This document shows positions 47,299-60,099 of a stretch of 64,000 bases of DNA, piece after piece. Under the pieces are notes generated by a model. It searched no databases. It was not told the origin of the DNA and was given only the letters and a program-made list of their open reading frames with translations. The position numbers and the translations under genes are program-made. Position 1 is the stretch's first letter; every line of letters begins with the position of its first letter. Origin of the DNA: Plenodomus lindquistii (taxonomy: Eukaryota > Ascomycota > Dothideomycetes > Pleosporales > Leptosphaeriaceae); NCBI GenBank assembly GCA_025504975.1, contig JANUWI010000017.1, positions 186,001 through 250,000 on the forward strand, written 5' to 3'.

Positions 47299-48815
47299 GC
47301 TTGCGGTGGGTGAGGACGAGGGGTGCTCGTTAATGGTAGTGTGAATGTGGTGTTGATGGTGTTGATAGAAGGATTGGAGAATTGCTCTGCGAATGTGTTA
47401 GTCAATTACAATGTGCGAGGCAGAGGAAGTGGAGATTCGCGTACTGTGGGAGTCGTCTGAAATTCAAGCAGGCTCACTCTCTCTTGTATAGACGGTGTGG
47501 GGAGCCGTTGACAACGCAGTAGGTCCAAGCGCGATATTGTCCAAGCAACCTTCAGATGGAAATTAACCGAGTTGCAAAGATCAAATCACCAGGATAATAA
47601 TGTTGGTGAATATGGCGAGGGTAGTAGTCGCGGTGGAGTATGCAGTCAAGTGTGTGCCTTCTGAGGAATGTGGCACGCAACTACTTTTGTACAGATGGTG
47701 CGGGGCGCGTGCATGCTGAGGTGGTTGGTCGCGTCTCATGGCTGGGTGGCTGGGCGTGTGGCTGGCTGCCCGAGGAGGTTGGATGCGAAACGAACATCAA
47801 TGAGAAATAAGATTACCTTTGTGACGGTGAGGCCTGCCTTGGTTGTAAGCAGGGTCTATGCAAGGCAGCAGGTCAATTGCTATTCAGGATGCACTGCATA
47901 CTGTGTGGTCGCGACGTCGTCGTCTCAGGATCATGGCGCTCACGTGCAGTCGCGTCGCGCTAAATTAGCGTGAGAACCGCGACATGGCAGAGCACATCCA
48001 ACTTGTTAACAGTCCTCATGAATTCAAGTCTACCTCTCCTTGCAACGAACTTCACCTGGCAATCGTTAAACTTCTTTAAACGGCGGCCTTTTTGCCCCCT
48101 TAATTACCTTTCAGCATGACTTTGATGGGAAACTTGATGGGAGATTTGGTTGTAGACTGGATTACTCACGCGCAAATAGTGTCTTTACACTTTAAAATAA
48201 AAGAATTGCTTTGGAGAAGCTTAGCCGCGAGAGCGGTGCTGACGTTCTATCCAGCCGCCTTATAAAGATTATCAAGCCCCCGCGGAAGTCACCGTTTGGA
48301 AAATAGTGCTTGTTATGCACGATGGATCACGACACTCTACAATGTTAACTGGCCATTGAGACCCCTTATGGATAAGTTACGATTGTTTTTATATTTTCCA
48401 CACGCGACCGGGTAATGGAACGGGTAGGGTTATGGACGACGGTCGTTCTAACTTGACATGATGTACCAAATTCTATCTCAGCATCATGTATACGAACGTG
48501 GCTTGAATGCTGTAGTAACTCATGACAGTATGCTTTACTTGTTACTTTTGATTGCTCCTTATTCGACTGTGAACCTCTGCTTGATACCATCGCTAAGTCT
48601 CCTCCCTTACTTAGAGGCTTGGCAAGCAAACGTGCCGTCTAGCTTACTAGGTTTAACACTGGCTCTCTACCTTTGTTACTCTTGCCCAAGCCTTCGCTGA
48701 CCTGTACGTGCGGATCTTTCAGTTCTGTGAGATTGTTGGTGGAATTTTGTGCGAGTATACTCAACACAAGTAACCCGGTATTTGGATTTGATTTGGTAGC
48801 GGTGAGTGAGGTCAT
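47299..48815. other. Intergenic, 1.5 kb
   Basis: This contains the probable intron and leader of the small membrane protein at its left end. Nothing else is recognisable; AT content rises slightly around 48.0-48.7 kb. Confidence 0.45.
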
Positions 48816-49235
48816 CTATTTGTTGGAAACGAAGCTTATCTGAGACAGCACTTCTGGAGCAACAATCCGTTGTGAGCGAGTGTCCGCCACGCAAACTTTT
48901 GGTGCTTTCGCCGTCCTACCCATTGGTGAGGGAGGCCGCTCTGACCAGTCAAAAGACTTGACCAATCGTTTCTGACTGTTGTAAATGTCCTCGAGCTTCA
49001 CACCGTTAGGTAGCGCGCCGTGCCGTCCTGGTACAATCCCGTCTTTGCCACTATCTGTACGAGTATTCCCGTCAACGTTATCTGCATCGTCTGCGTCACC
49101 GTATATCGAACCTGCCAAAGATGGCAGTTTCGCAGAAGTATCGTCGTCATCGCTCATTAGGTCGAGATGGAGCAGAACGGGTGTGTCGTTATTAGAGAGG
49201 GTATCGACCGACGACTTTCTCGATTGAGCGGACAT
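48816..49235 (-). CDS. Hypothetical protein, acidic and serine-rich
   Basis: The frame gives 139 residues from the ATG at 49235 (an in-frame ATG lies 9 codons upstream). Composition is protein-like: MSAQSRKSSVDTL at the start, an acidic stretch (MSDDDDTSAKL, GDADDADNVDGN), then KLEDIYNSQKRLVKSFDWSERP and a basic end. No domain is recognised. It could be one exon of a longer gene or a remnant, as it lies close to the right AT block. Confidence 0.35.
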   Translation of the reverse strand: MSAQSRKSSVDTLSNNDTPVLLHLDLMSDDDDTSAKLPSLAGSIYGDADDADNVDGNTRTDSGKDGIVPGRHGALPNGVKLEDIYNSQKRLVKSFDWSERPPSPMGRTAKAPKVCVADTRSQRIVAPEVLSQISFVSNK

Positions 49236-50563
49236 TGTGGCGAGGCTGATGCGCTGTCGCAAGTTAGCTCCGCAGTGTTATGTACGCGCGAGCTCGACGA
49301 GCTTCTGTTGGAGGACAGTCACATCTAGGAGATTTGGCCTGAGTCTGAAGAGGAGAACGTGGAGCCAGTGCGGGCTGCGGCAGCGGCAGTAGGAAAGACG
49401 GCGATGTCTCGGCATGGGGGCTGTAATGCTATCTGCCAGAAAATCCTGTCTGAACGCAAGACTAACTCGTACGCATACGTGTAAACATACGACGACACCA
49501 CATCCGAGTGGCAAGAAAAGGATTGGATTTGCCGCGCGGTCGCCTGATACCATGCGAAGTACGGTGAGTCCGTGTTTGCACACGTTGTTATCACCAGGGT
49601 AAGGAAGTTTGCTAGCATGCAGATACATGTCTATAATTACACATTGTAGTCTCTATAGTGCACTATTGCGCGTTGAACGTAGCCCTAAATTAGGATGATA
49701 TGCTCTGAGGTACGGCAAAAGTATACTAGAAGAGTTAGGTTAGCTATTGTCGTACCCTGGACTTACTAGAATTTTACGCTGTCGTCTATGTTCTATGATG
49801 TATGTGTTATAAGGTGAGCTCCCTTGAAGATATATGGGCTGGACGACGATGGAGACAAGCTAAAGGTGCCGCACTATCGCGAGTACAGCTGCAATAATAG
49901 GACAGGACAGCGGCGCATCCTCTGCTAGCGAGGACAGAGTTGACGAGTACATAAAAAGCTTCTCTTTGTGCAAGAAGGATGGAAAGGTTAGTTTAGTTAG
50001 CAAGCTCTCTCTAGATGGCATACTTGCGCTATAAGAACTTTGCGGGACTAATAGCAATCCTGCCTAGGAGCTAGACACCTAACCCCCTAGCGAAGCTCTG
50101 CGGTAGCTAATTAAGAAGACGAGGTTAATAAAAGTTATCTACTATAACGGTATTAGCAGCACGGCGAAATTCAATCTTCATTAGCTTGTTACCTAGGAGC
50201 TTAAAATGTAAAAGCTATTTAGTAATGTTCTAGAGCGCACTAATAAAGTAAGTAATAGTAGATAAATAGCTGTTATAGTAAAGTTAGAAGTATATAAGCC
50301 TATAAGTAATAGTATTATACTAAAGCTAGTTATATAATACTTATATTACTATAATACTTACTTTTTACTATAATAATAATATTATAGCTATAACTTTACT
50401 ATATAATATTTTTACTACTATATATTTTATTTAATATAGTAATTAAATTTTAAGAATTATAGCTATTAAATATATAATCTTTATATATAAAAATTATTTT
50501 TAATTTAAAAGTTTTATACTATATATTTACCTACTAATATAAGTATAAATATAATTTATAATA
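49236..50563. other. Transition into the right AT-rich block
   Basis: Up to about 49,660 composition is normal and no gene is supported. From about 49,660 AT content rises in steps and is fully RIP-like from about 50,200. The part at about 49,900-50,300 reads as weakly mutated coding-like sequence on the plus strand, with stops mostly at former CAA/CAG-type codons. A partly mutated retroelement fragment is likely but was not identified. Confidence 0.4.
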
Positions 50564-51650
50564 TACTTTATAAATAAATTATTTATATAGATAAGTTATT
50601 TACTTTACTAAAACTCTACTAAACTTTTTATACCTATATAATACTTTAATACTAGTGTAATTTATAGTTTTTAAATAAAAGAAAAATACTATTTACGCTA
50701 TAGGTGTAATACTAGATAGAATATTACTATAATAGATAATATAGGATGGAATAGATTAATTAGATAGGCAGACAAGGATACTATTTAGGGATTAAAAATA
50801 GACGAATTGTTGCCTCTTTGTCTTTCTACCTCTAGCGGGCTTTATACCCCGCTCCTTACCCCTTTTCTATACGTTTGCGGAATCTCTAGCCTAAAGTAGA
50901 GAGCTAGAGGCCTTTATACTTTAGTACAGGGTGCAACAGCCTTCTCTAGCCTATAATAACCCTTTATAGGCTATTCTAGCTTAAATAGCAGGGAAGCTAC
51001 CTAAAGGCCTAATAATAGGCTATTTAATAAAAAATTAAATTTATTTAATAAAGTACTATAACTATCTATATTATTTTTTAAAGTATACTATATAATTAAT
51101 ATAATAAAAAGTAACTTTAATATAATTATAAATTTAATTTAATAAAGCTATTTAAAAGTAAAAAAAAGTAATTATTAGATATATTTTTAACTTTACTATA
51201 AAAAAACATTTACTTTAGTTTACTACTATTAAAAATATAGTAAATTTTTTATTTAAAGTTTAATACTAGAACTTTACTAGTTAAAACTAGACTATAACCT
51301 TTATTAAATATTATATAAAATTTTAAGTAAAATTTAATTATAAATATTATTATAAAAAAGCTTACTATAAAAATCTAGCTATTAAATATAACTAGTTATA
51401 GTTAATAAATAATACTAAAGCTAAGTATAGTATTTTAAATAGAAAAATATATAGCTTTAATAAAATAGCTTGTATAATAAATCTATATTAAATAGAATAG
51501 TTATTATAAATACTAACTATAATAGATTTTTAAAGTTTTATAGTAAAGTAACTAGAAGTAAACTATAGTTATCTAAACTATTAATATAATAAATTAAAAT
51601 ATTATACTTTTTAATATATAATAAATAAGTATAAATGCATTTAGAAAACG
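50564..51650 (+). mobile_element. Pogo-like transposon fragment (5' part), interrupted
   Basis: This matches the reverse complement of about 61,250-62,176, the 5' part of the pogo-like element nested in the gypsy copy. The match includes the terminal repeat (tttactttactaaaactc) and the first half of the transposase. Similarity stops near 51,640, so the 3' half is missing. A 310-bp insert at 50705-51014 interrupts it. It is RIP-mutated and non-functional. Confidence 0.65.
50705..51014. mobile_element. 310-bp solo-LTR-like insert, little affected by RIP
   Basis: Comparison with the uninterrupted relative shows an insert starting TGTAATAC and ending CCTAATA, flanked on both sides by ATAGG (50700-50704 and 51015-51019). 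A 5-bp target duplication is typical of LTR retrotransposons. The end TA would be CA before mutation. Unlike its surroundings it keeps runs of C and G and several CpA sites, so it was spared or arrived late. RIP in Neurospora needs duplications longer than a few hundred bases. Confidence 0.6.
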
Positions 51651-52274
51651 TATAGCTAATCTCTAAAAAATTCAATTTTTAGTATTTACTAGAGAATAGC
51701 AAGTTATCTAGTAAAAAGAATATTAAATAAATTAATCTATTAATTATATAATTTTTTTTAAAGTTTTAAGCCTAATAGTATAGCTATTATATAGTAGTTT
51801 AAAATCTATACTATTTAATAAATATATATAATTAATATTAATAGTAAATATATATAGTTAGTATCTATAGTAAATCTATATAGTTAGTATCTATAGTAAA
51901 TATATATAGTAAATATATATATACTATTTTATTATATTAAAATATAAACTATACTTTATATTTATATAATAAATAAAGCTAAATAGTTTATATTTATTTT
52001 TAATTTATTTTATTAATATTCTAGTTTATTATATATACTATATTTTAACTAGTATAGTATATTTGTATATTATTATTAGTCTATATATAAAAAGTCTAAA
52101 TTAAATATTTTAAATTTTTTAAAAATAACTATTCTAAAAATATATATATACTATTCTAGATTAGATAATAGTTATAGTTTAATTTAATTTATTTAAACTA
52201 ATATATAGTACTATTTATACTAAACCTATTATAGTTTAGTAGTATACTATTATATATAAAGTAAACCTATTTTT

Positions 52275-52445
52275 ATATATATATAGAGCTTCTACCTATT
52301 TTTATAAAAAAGGTAGAAATAAACTTTTTAAGTACTTTTTTATAAATTTATATTTTTACCTTTCTATAAGCTTTACCTATATAGATAAGCTATAATTCTA
52401 TTTTTACTATTTTAAAAAGTAAAGCTAAAAGCGTTTATTTTATTT
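52275..52445 (+). repeat. 170-bp direct repeat, copy 1
   Basis: This stretch (containing tagagcttctacct) recurs in the same orientation at about 54285-54455, 2.0 kb away. The segment between holds a tandem array, a solo LTR and a TAA microsatellite. It may be an LTR or element end; not identified. Confidence 0.4.
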
Positions 52446-52679
52446 AGCTAAATTTACTATAATACTAGATAAAAGCTACTTTCTATTATCTATTATATTA
52501 TTATATTTAAATTTTATAAAAAAAGCTTAAAGCTTATATAATATAGTATCTACTAAAAATAAATACTAAACTATATTACTAGAAATAACACGCTAAACTA
52601 TATACTAAATATAATACTAAACTATATTACTAGAAATATTAGTATTACTAGTAATTATTAGGTTTACTAGTTATTATTA

Positions 52680-52824
52680 GAATTACTACTATAGTAAAGT
52701 AAAAACTTTCTTTACAGAAAAAAAGCTCTACTATAATACTATAGAATATTACTACTATAGTAAAATAAAAACCTTTTCTATAAAAAAAAAGCTCTACTAT
52801 AATACTATAGAATATTACTACTAT
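52680..52824 (+). repeat. Tandem repeat of about 65 bp, interrupted by a solo LTR
   Basis: Two units (52680-52743, 52744-52809) and the start of a third (52810-52824) share ttactactatagtaaa and agctctactataatac. The third unit resumes at 53242 after the LTR, and a related copy with a longer tail starts near 53335. Confidence 0.6.
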
Positions 52825-53241
52825 TATAATAGCTTAAGAATATAAAGTGCTAAAAGGCATCTAAATTAGCTTAAAAGTATATAGAGGTACGCGCGAATTA
52901 AAAAGCTAAATAAATTATATTTTTATAGGCTTTATATAAAAAAATAAAAAAATTATACCTCTATAGTTCTATTAAAAAAGTAAGCTATATAGAGTAGAAT
53001 TTAGTAGTAGTTCTAGGCCTTTATAGAGTTCTCTCTTTTTCTCTACTATATTAGCACGTAGATAATAGTAGAGTAGAGATTTTTATAGAATCTAGACTAG
53101 GTATAGTATAGAGGTAGTTTAGGTAGAGATTAGTATAGTCTTCTATCTTTAATAAGCTTGTATAAAGAAAGATAGAGGTAGCTTATAAAAGAGCTCCTAT
53201 AGCTAAAGGTTATTATTATAATAGAATGTAGCTTTATTATA
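52825..53241 (-). mobile_element. 417-bp solo LTR with ACTAT target duplication
   Basis: This is the reverse complement of the LTR at 977-1393. Its ends read TATAATAGC and GCTTTATTATA, which are RIP-changed TG...CA termini. It is flanked by ACTAT at 52820-52824 and 53242-53246, a perfect 5-bp duplication. It sits inside a tandem repeat unit. A full element once inserted here and recombined out, leaving one LTR. Confidence 0.75.
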
Positions 53242-54074
53242 ACTATAGTAAAGTAAAAACTCTTTCTATAGTAAAAAAAAATTAGTAATAAAAATAGTAC
53301 TTTTCTAGATAGCTAGAAAAGCTAGATAATAAACTACTATAGTAAAGCAGGAACTTTATTTATAGAAAAAAAAAAGATTAGTAATTAGACTAGTACTTTT
53401 CTAGGTAGCTAGAAGAGCTAGGTTACTATTATAATAAAAAGTATAAAAAATAGCTACTATAGCTAAATTAAATAAATAATAATAAATAGTACTAATAATA
53501 AAAATATAATATTTAATATATAGCTATAGCTATAAAATATACTTATAAAATTATTAAAGAATTATAAAATAAAGGATTATAGCTATATTATTAGACTATA
53601 GTACTAATTAGCTAATAAGTAGTACTATTTTATAGTAGAATAGAAGTATTAGAATTATTTTAATTAGAAGCGTTCTAACTAGACTAGTTATAATAAAAAT
53701 AATTAATAGTACTATAATAAATAGTAGTAGTACTCTAATAGTTAGTAATAAAATAAATAGTAATAGCTAGTACTACTATTTATTAGTCTACTATTCTATA
53801 TATAAAAAGATTTCTATAATAACTATACTTTTTACTACTAATAAAATAGTAAGCTTATAATTATTTATTACTATAATACTACTAACGCTACTACTTATAA
53901 AATAAATAAGTAAAAAGAAAAAGGTAATAGCTACTCTATTATTAATAATTAATTTAATATCTAGAGTAATATGTAGTAGCTATAATAATACTTAATAATA
54001 AGCTAGAGCTTTAATAATACTAGTCTAAATTAGATTTATAAAGTACGCTAGCGCACTTTTTTGCCTATCTAGCT

Positions 54075-54175
<101 letters not shown>

Positions 54176-54284
54176 TAAAAAAAATACTTAATTACTTAAA
54201 ATAAAGTTTAAATAAAAGTTAAATAGAGCTAAGCTTTTAAAGTTAAAAGAATATATACTATTATACGTAGAGTAAAACTATTTA

Positions 54285-54455
54285 TATATATATATATATA
54301 GAGCTTCTACCTCTTTTTATAGAGAAAATAGAAATAAACCTTCTAAATACCTTTTTATAAATTAATATCTTAACTATGTTATAAGCCTTAGCTATAAAGA
54401 TAAGCTATAATTCTATTTCTACTATTTTAGTAGTTTAGCTAGTAATAATAGAAAT
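54285..54455 (+). repeat. 170-bp direct repeat, copy 2
   Basis: Partner of 52275-52445. It shares the TA-dinucleotide run followed by gagcttctacct and the ataagctataattctat block. Confidence 0.4.
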
Positions 54456-54556
54456 ATAGCGTTAAAGTAATAGAATATAATAAACCTATATTTAATTATT
54501 ATAATAACCTCTAGCTATAGAAGCTTTTTAATAAGCTACTTTTCTTTTATATAATA

Positions 54557-55174
54557 TACTTTATAGGTAAGTAGCTAGTATAGGTAGATAAAAAGGCTTT
54601 ATTAAAACTATACTAAAATATACTATTATAATAGTACTATATAACTAATAATAATAGTATATAAAAATTATAGTAAACTAATTTATTTAAAAATACTTTT
54701 TATTTTTTATTTATATATATATATATTATACTTATTTTTACTATAGTATCTATAGTAGTATTAAATAGATTTACTTTTTTTTATAAATACTTTTTTAAAC
54801 TTTTTTTTATTACTATACGCTATAAACCTTTTTAAAGTAAATAAATATAGCTTTTTTTTAACTTTAAAAGTACTTTACTTTTATACCTACTTTTATTTAT
54901 ATAATTTATATTATATAGTAGTTTTATTTACTATTAGAATTTTAAAAATAAGTTTTTATATTAATATTATTAAATACGCTATTATTTTAGCTTTTTTAAG
55001 TAAACTTTATAAATATATTTACTATAGCAGTTAGTAAAGTATCTATATAGTTTTAAATTTTTTTTTAAAAGCTTTAATTATAACCTATATTATAAAGTAT
55101 TATCTAGAGTTTAAAGGTACTAGAGCTTATAGTTAATAGTAAAAAGTATTAGTATATATAGCTTAATATAATAT
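54557..55174 (-). mobile_element. Pogo-like transposon fragment truncated by gypsy insertion
   Basis: This matches about 59903-60530, the 3' part of the nested pogo-like element, from its terminal repeat (tactttatagg) inward. The match ends where the gypsy LTR begins at 55175. The remaining part should lie beyond the right edge of the window, on the other side of the gypsy element. Confidence 0.6.
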
Positions 55175-58100
55175 TATAAACCTTTATTTAACTTTTTTAA
55201 AGTAAAACTAATTAAAAGAAAAATAGTATAAAAAATACTTAACTTAGATTTTCTATAGATTACGTAATAACTAAACATTTAGTAATTAGTTACTTAGTAA
55301 TTAGTTACTTAGTATCTAAAGTTCTACTAAATAAACCTAAATTAAAAACTTGTAGTAAGTAAATAGAAATATTAAAATACTTTAATAGTAGATTATATTT
55401 AATTTATATAAATAAGTAAATAATATATTTAGTTATTAAAAATACTTTTATTACGTTTTTTAAAAGTGTATTTTTACTATTTTAGTAGTAAACTACCTCT
55501 ATTTATATATAATACCTATTTTTAAAAACTAATCTTTATATTTCTTTTAATACTAGCTACTTTATATTATAGCTAGTTAAAAAACTTTTATATTCTAAAT
55601 ACTTTAAAATAAGTAATATTTTTATAAATACTCTAGATACTTTAACTACTAGCTAGTCTAGTACTTATATAGCTAAGTTTAACCTCTATTTTTAAGAAAA
55701 AGCTAAGTTTAATACATAAATCCTCTAGTACAATTACTATTACTATATTAAAGGAAATTAGATTAGTAATAATAACTAAGTTATAATTATAACTAGCTTT
55801 ATAAAAAAAAAATACTAAAAAATAAGTTGCTATATTTTTATATAAATATATAGGTAAATACATTATAGATACTAAAAATACTAATCTAATTAAAAATTAG
55901 AATACATTTATAGCTAAACTCTAAATAATTCTTTTTTCTTTTAAAAGATTAATTATTACTAAAGAAAAAATTAAAATATTATTATAAAGTAAGTTTACTA
56001 TAGACTATATAATAGTATTCCAGTAATACTAGAAGTAATTTAACTAGAATAATAAAGTATTAATATATATATATAAGTAAAATTTTAAACTAGAACTTTA
56101 TATAGAATTTATAAAATCTAGAAATATTATTAAAATACTAGATAACCTAGTAGAAAATATAATCTATATTAATAATAACCTATATAAATTTAAGCTAGCT
56201 TAATAAAACTATAGATAAATATTACCTACTATAAATAAATAAAAGTCTAGAAAACTATAGAGATTATAATACTAGCCTAAAAATAAATAAAACTATTAGG
56301 TCTAGTAATTTATATAATAAAGTATTTATTAAAGCTATAGTATAGAACCTATATATATTAATAATATTATTAAAAGAAAATCTATTTTAAAAAAAGTAAC
56401 TAAAAGTAGTTTAGTAGAAAGCTACTAATATACTATAAATATAGTAAAAAAAGCTACTTTATATAAAACTACTAGTTTAAAAATAAAGTTATATACTAGA
56501 TTAATATAGTATAAATTAAAGTACTAAATAAAAATATATATAATAAATAGATAATTATCTCTACTATAATACTATTTAATTTTAATAGTATAGTAAACTA
56601 CTTAGACATTTCTAATAATTTAAATAGTTTAATAGATAATATTAAAAATAAAAAATACTTTTTATTACTATAATCTAAAATTATATATAAAAAAACCTTT
56701 TTTAAACAAAAAAATTAAATAATACCTAAAGTATTAAAAAGCTTTAGTAGTAAATATAAAGAATTTAAATAATAAATATAAATTCATAACAAAATACTAT
56801 ACTAAATAAAAAAAGAAAAAAAGTTTAAATTATAGTACTAAACTAGTATACTTTTACTATAGATATAAGCTATTCTACTATAATAGAATTAAAAACTTAG
56901 TAATAAAAAAAACGCCTAAAAAAAGCTTTTTAATAGTTTATTAAATAGCTAACCTATAATATTAATTACAACACTATAATAATTAATAGCTATATTAAAA
57001 AATTAATATAAAATCTATAATATATTTTTAATAATAAAAAGTTTATAGGATAGGTACTATAATAGCTAAAAAAAAGCTATAGATTAGTAGATTATTTATA
57101 GAGAATACTATAATAACTAGGTCTTCTAAATACTATAGGCATGCTAGATTAGAATAGTATAAAACTACTATTTAAAAAAAAGTTTATAGAATAAATAATA
57201 CTCTAGCTAGAAAAAATAATACTCTAAAGTACTAGAGTATCTAATAAAATAAAAGTAATAGGTATCTAAGCTACATAAATAACTTATAAAATAAAAAATA
57301 TAGTAGTATATTATAAAGCTTATATACTTATAATATATATACTATTTATTATTTAGATAAAATAGAAAGAAAATACTTTCTATATTAATTTAACTACTAT
57401 ATATATTTAGTATATAACTATATAAATAAAATATACTCTAAATACTTATAGAATAAATATATATAAAGCTATTATCTAAACTTTAATAATAATAAAGTCT
57501 ATATTTAAATGTAAAGTATTACTAATAGTATATATTATAATTAGATATAGTATATATACTTTAATTAAGAATATAAAATGTATAAAAATAAAAAACGCTT
57601 TTATAGATTTATATATAAGTTTTCTTAGACTAGCGCTATACTCTAGCTTTATAAAACTTTCTATTTATATAGTTAAAGCTATAAACTTAACTAATTTAAA
57701 GTAAAGCTTAAAAAATATACTATAATAGCTATAATAGATTTAAGGTATAAAGTAAACTTTCTATCTATATATATAGTATATATAGATAGTTTATATCTAT
57801 TAAAAAAATATAGTTTTTACTTTATAAACGTAATTAATAGTAAAGCTATATTTAGTTAATAATAGATTATATATAAAATAATAGAATAAAACTTAAGTAT
57901 TAGAAATTACTAGAAATGTATAGATATTAATATATTTAGTCTTTAAATATATAATATTATTATTAGCCTTTTTTAGCTTATAAAATATAATTTTAGAATT
58001 AATTAGAGATTAAAAGTATTTTAATTTAAATACTATAGATTAAATATAACTATAAGCTAGCCTACGTATTATTATTATATAATAGTAAAAAAGAAAACTA

Positions 58101-58429
58101 TAGTATATAATATAGAAAAGATTATTAGAGAATAATATTTAAATAAAAATAACTATAAATAATATAGGTCTAGCTTTATAAACACTAGTAAAGTTCTATA
58201 AAATTAATTAATTAAAGTTAAAAAAAACTACGTAACTTTAGAGATTTTTAAAAAGTATAAAGAATTTAAGCTATTTTTTAGAAAGAGATAAATATACCTA
58301 TATAGCCTAAATATTAACTTTAGAATTATAGAATTATTTTATAAAAAAGAAAAAACTAACTTTTACACTAATTTATAGAATATTAGAAAAAGAATTTAAA
58401 ATATAAAAAGAGTATATTAAAGTTAACCT

Positions 58430-59600
58430 AAAAAAAAGGGTTATTTAACTATTTAAATTACTAGTAGGCTACTCTATTTTTTTTATACTAAAAAAAAATA
58501 ATAAGCTATAATTATATATTAACTATAGAATATTAAATAATATTCTAATTTAAAATCAATGCCTATTACCTAATATATTAGAGTTAAAAAATTAATTAGC
58601 GTATATAAAGATTTTTATTGTATTAGATTTATAAAGCGCGTACAACTTTATCTATATAAAGGTAGGTAAAGAATAGAAAATAGTATTTAGAATATACTAT
58701 AGCTACTATAAATATATAGTAATACTTTTTAGTTTTACTAATAGTCTAGTAATATATTAGGCTTTTATTAATAATATTTTAACAAATTACCTAGATATAT
58801 TTATTATTATATATTATAATAATATCTTTATATATTTAAATAATAAGTACAATATATTTTATATATTAGATAAGTTTTAACTATACTTAGATAGTATAAT
58901 TTAAAACTAGAACCTAAAATATATAAATAGTATAAAAAAGAAGTAGAGTTTCTAGAATATATAGTTAGTATCTATAGAGTTAAAATAAATAAAAATAAAA
59001 TAAAAGTAGTTATAAACTAGTCTATATCTAAAACTATTAAAAATATCTAGTTATTTTCTAAATTTATAAACTTTAACTAATAGTTTATTAGATTTTTTTT
59101 TAAAAAAGCAGCGCTTTTTATAAAGCTAAATTAAAAAAGTAAGCTTAAAAATAGAAATAAAATAAGAAAACTATATTTAATAATATAAAGTAGATATATA
59201 TAAAACTACTAATATTAGTATTTTTTTAATATAGTAAACTATTATACTTTAAAATAAATATATTAGACTTTATAATAGGTATAGTAGTAGAATAAAAATA
59301 AAATAATAAATAGTACTCTATTATATGCAATTCTAGAGAATTTATAGTATTTAAAGAAAATTATAATATATATAATAAAGAAATTATAGCTATTATTAAA
59401 ATATTAGAATAGTAGCGTATCTATATAAAAAGCTATATAGAACTTATAATATTTTTAAATTACAAAAACTTTATAAACTTTATAATAATAAAGACTTTTA
59501 ATAGATAATAGGTATAATAGTTAAAAATACTAAACTAGAATAAATTTAAAAATATATATACTTTAGATAAGAATAATAGTAGAGCTAACGCGTGTAGCTA
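58430..59600 (+). pseudogene. Gypsy reverse transcriptase and RNase H remnant
   Basis: Read through stops, 58430-59110 follows the gypsy reverse transcriptase step by step. It has a VLDLxSAYNLI-like segment at about 58610-58640, then EWKIVFR, VMLFGLTNSPATYQAFIN and VEFLEYIVS. The catalytic YLDD box reads YYNN at 58812-58823. RNase H follows at about 59225-59600 (DF-IIG-VVEQ, YNIYNKEIIAI and a TxDHKN-like region). Stops are mostly TAA/TAG at positions where glutamine or tryptophan is expected, as RIP produces. No function is possible. Confidence 0.75.
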
Positions 59601-60099
59601 AAAAATAGATATTATAGAATTTTAAAGAATTAGTAAAAATATAATTTTTAAAGCTAATAAAAATAGAGTTTAGAATCTACTAGAATATTTAGCGTAGTAT
59701 TTACTATTATACCTAAATTTATACAGGAGTTATAGAAAGTAGTTGTTTAAAGCTACTATAAAAACTTTATATCTAGTTATCTAGGCATTTTATATACTAT
59801 AGAACTAATTTAATAAAACTACTAGTTAAAAAATATAAAAAATAAAGGTATAGACTTTATAAGTAAATATATAGACTATAAAAAAAAGTATAGTATATAA
59901 TATACTCTATAGGCAAGTTAGATATATAGGTAAATTAGATACTTTACTAAAACTCTACTAAAATATACTTTTATAACTATACTATATAACTTATAATAAT
60001 AGTATATAGAAATTATAGTAAGCTAATCTATATAAAAATATATTTTACTTTTAATTTATATATATATATTATACCTAGCTTTACTATAGCGTTTATAGT

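Noticed and set aside
55642..55863. 73-codon minus-strand frame in the right AT block
   Set aside because: Composition is only that of AT-rich DNA (Ile, Tyr, Leu, Phe) and it overlaps the gypsy gag region; chance.
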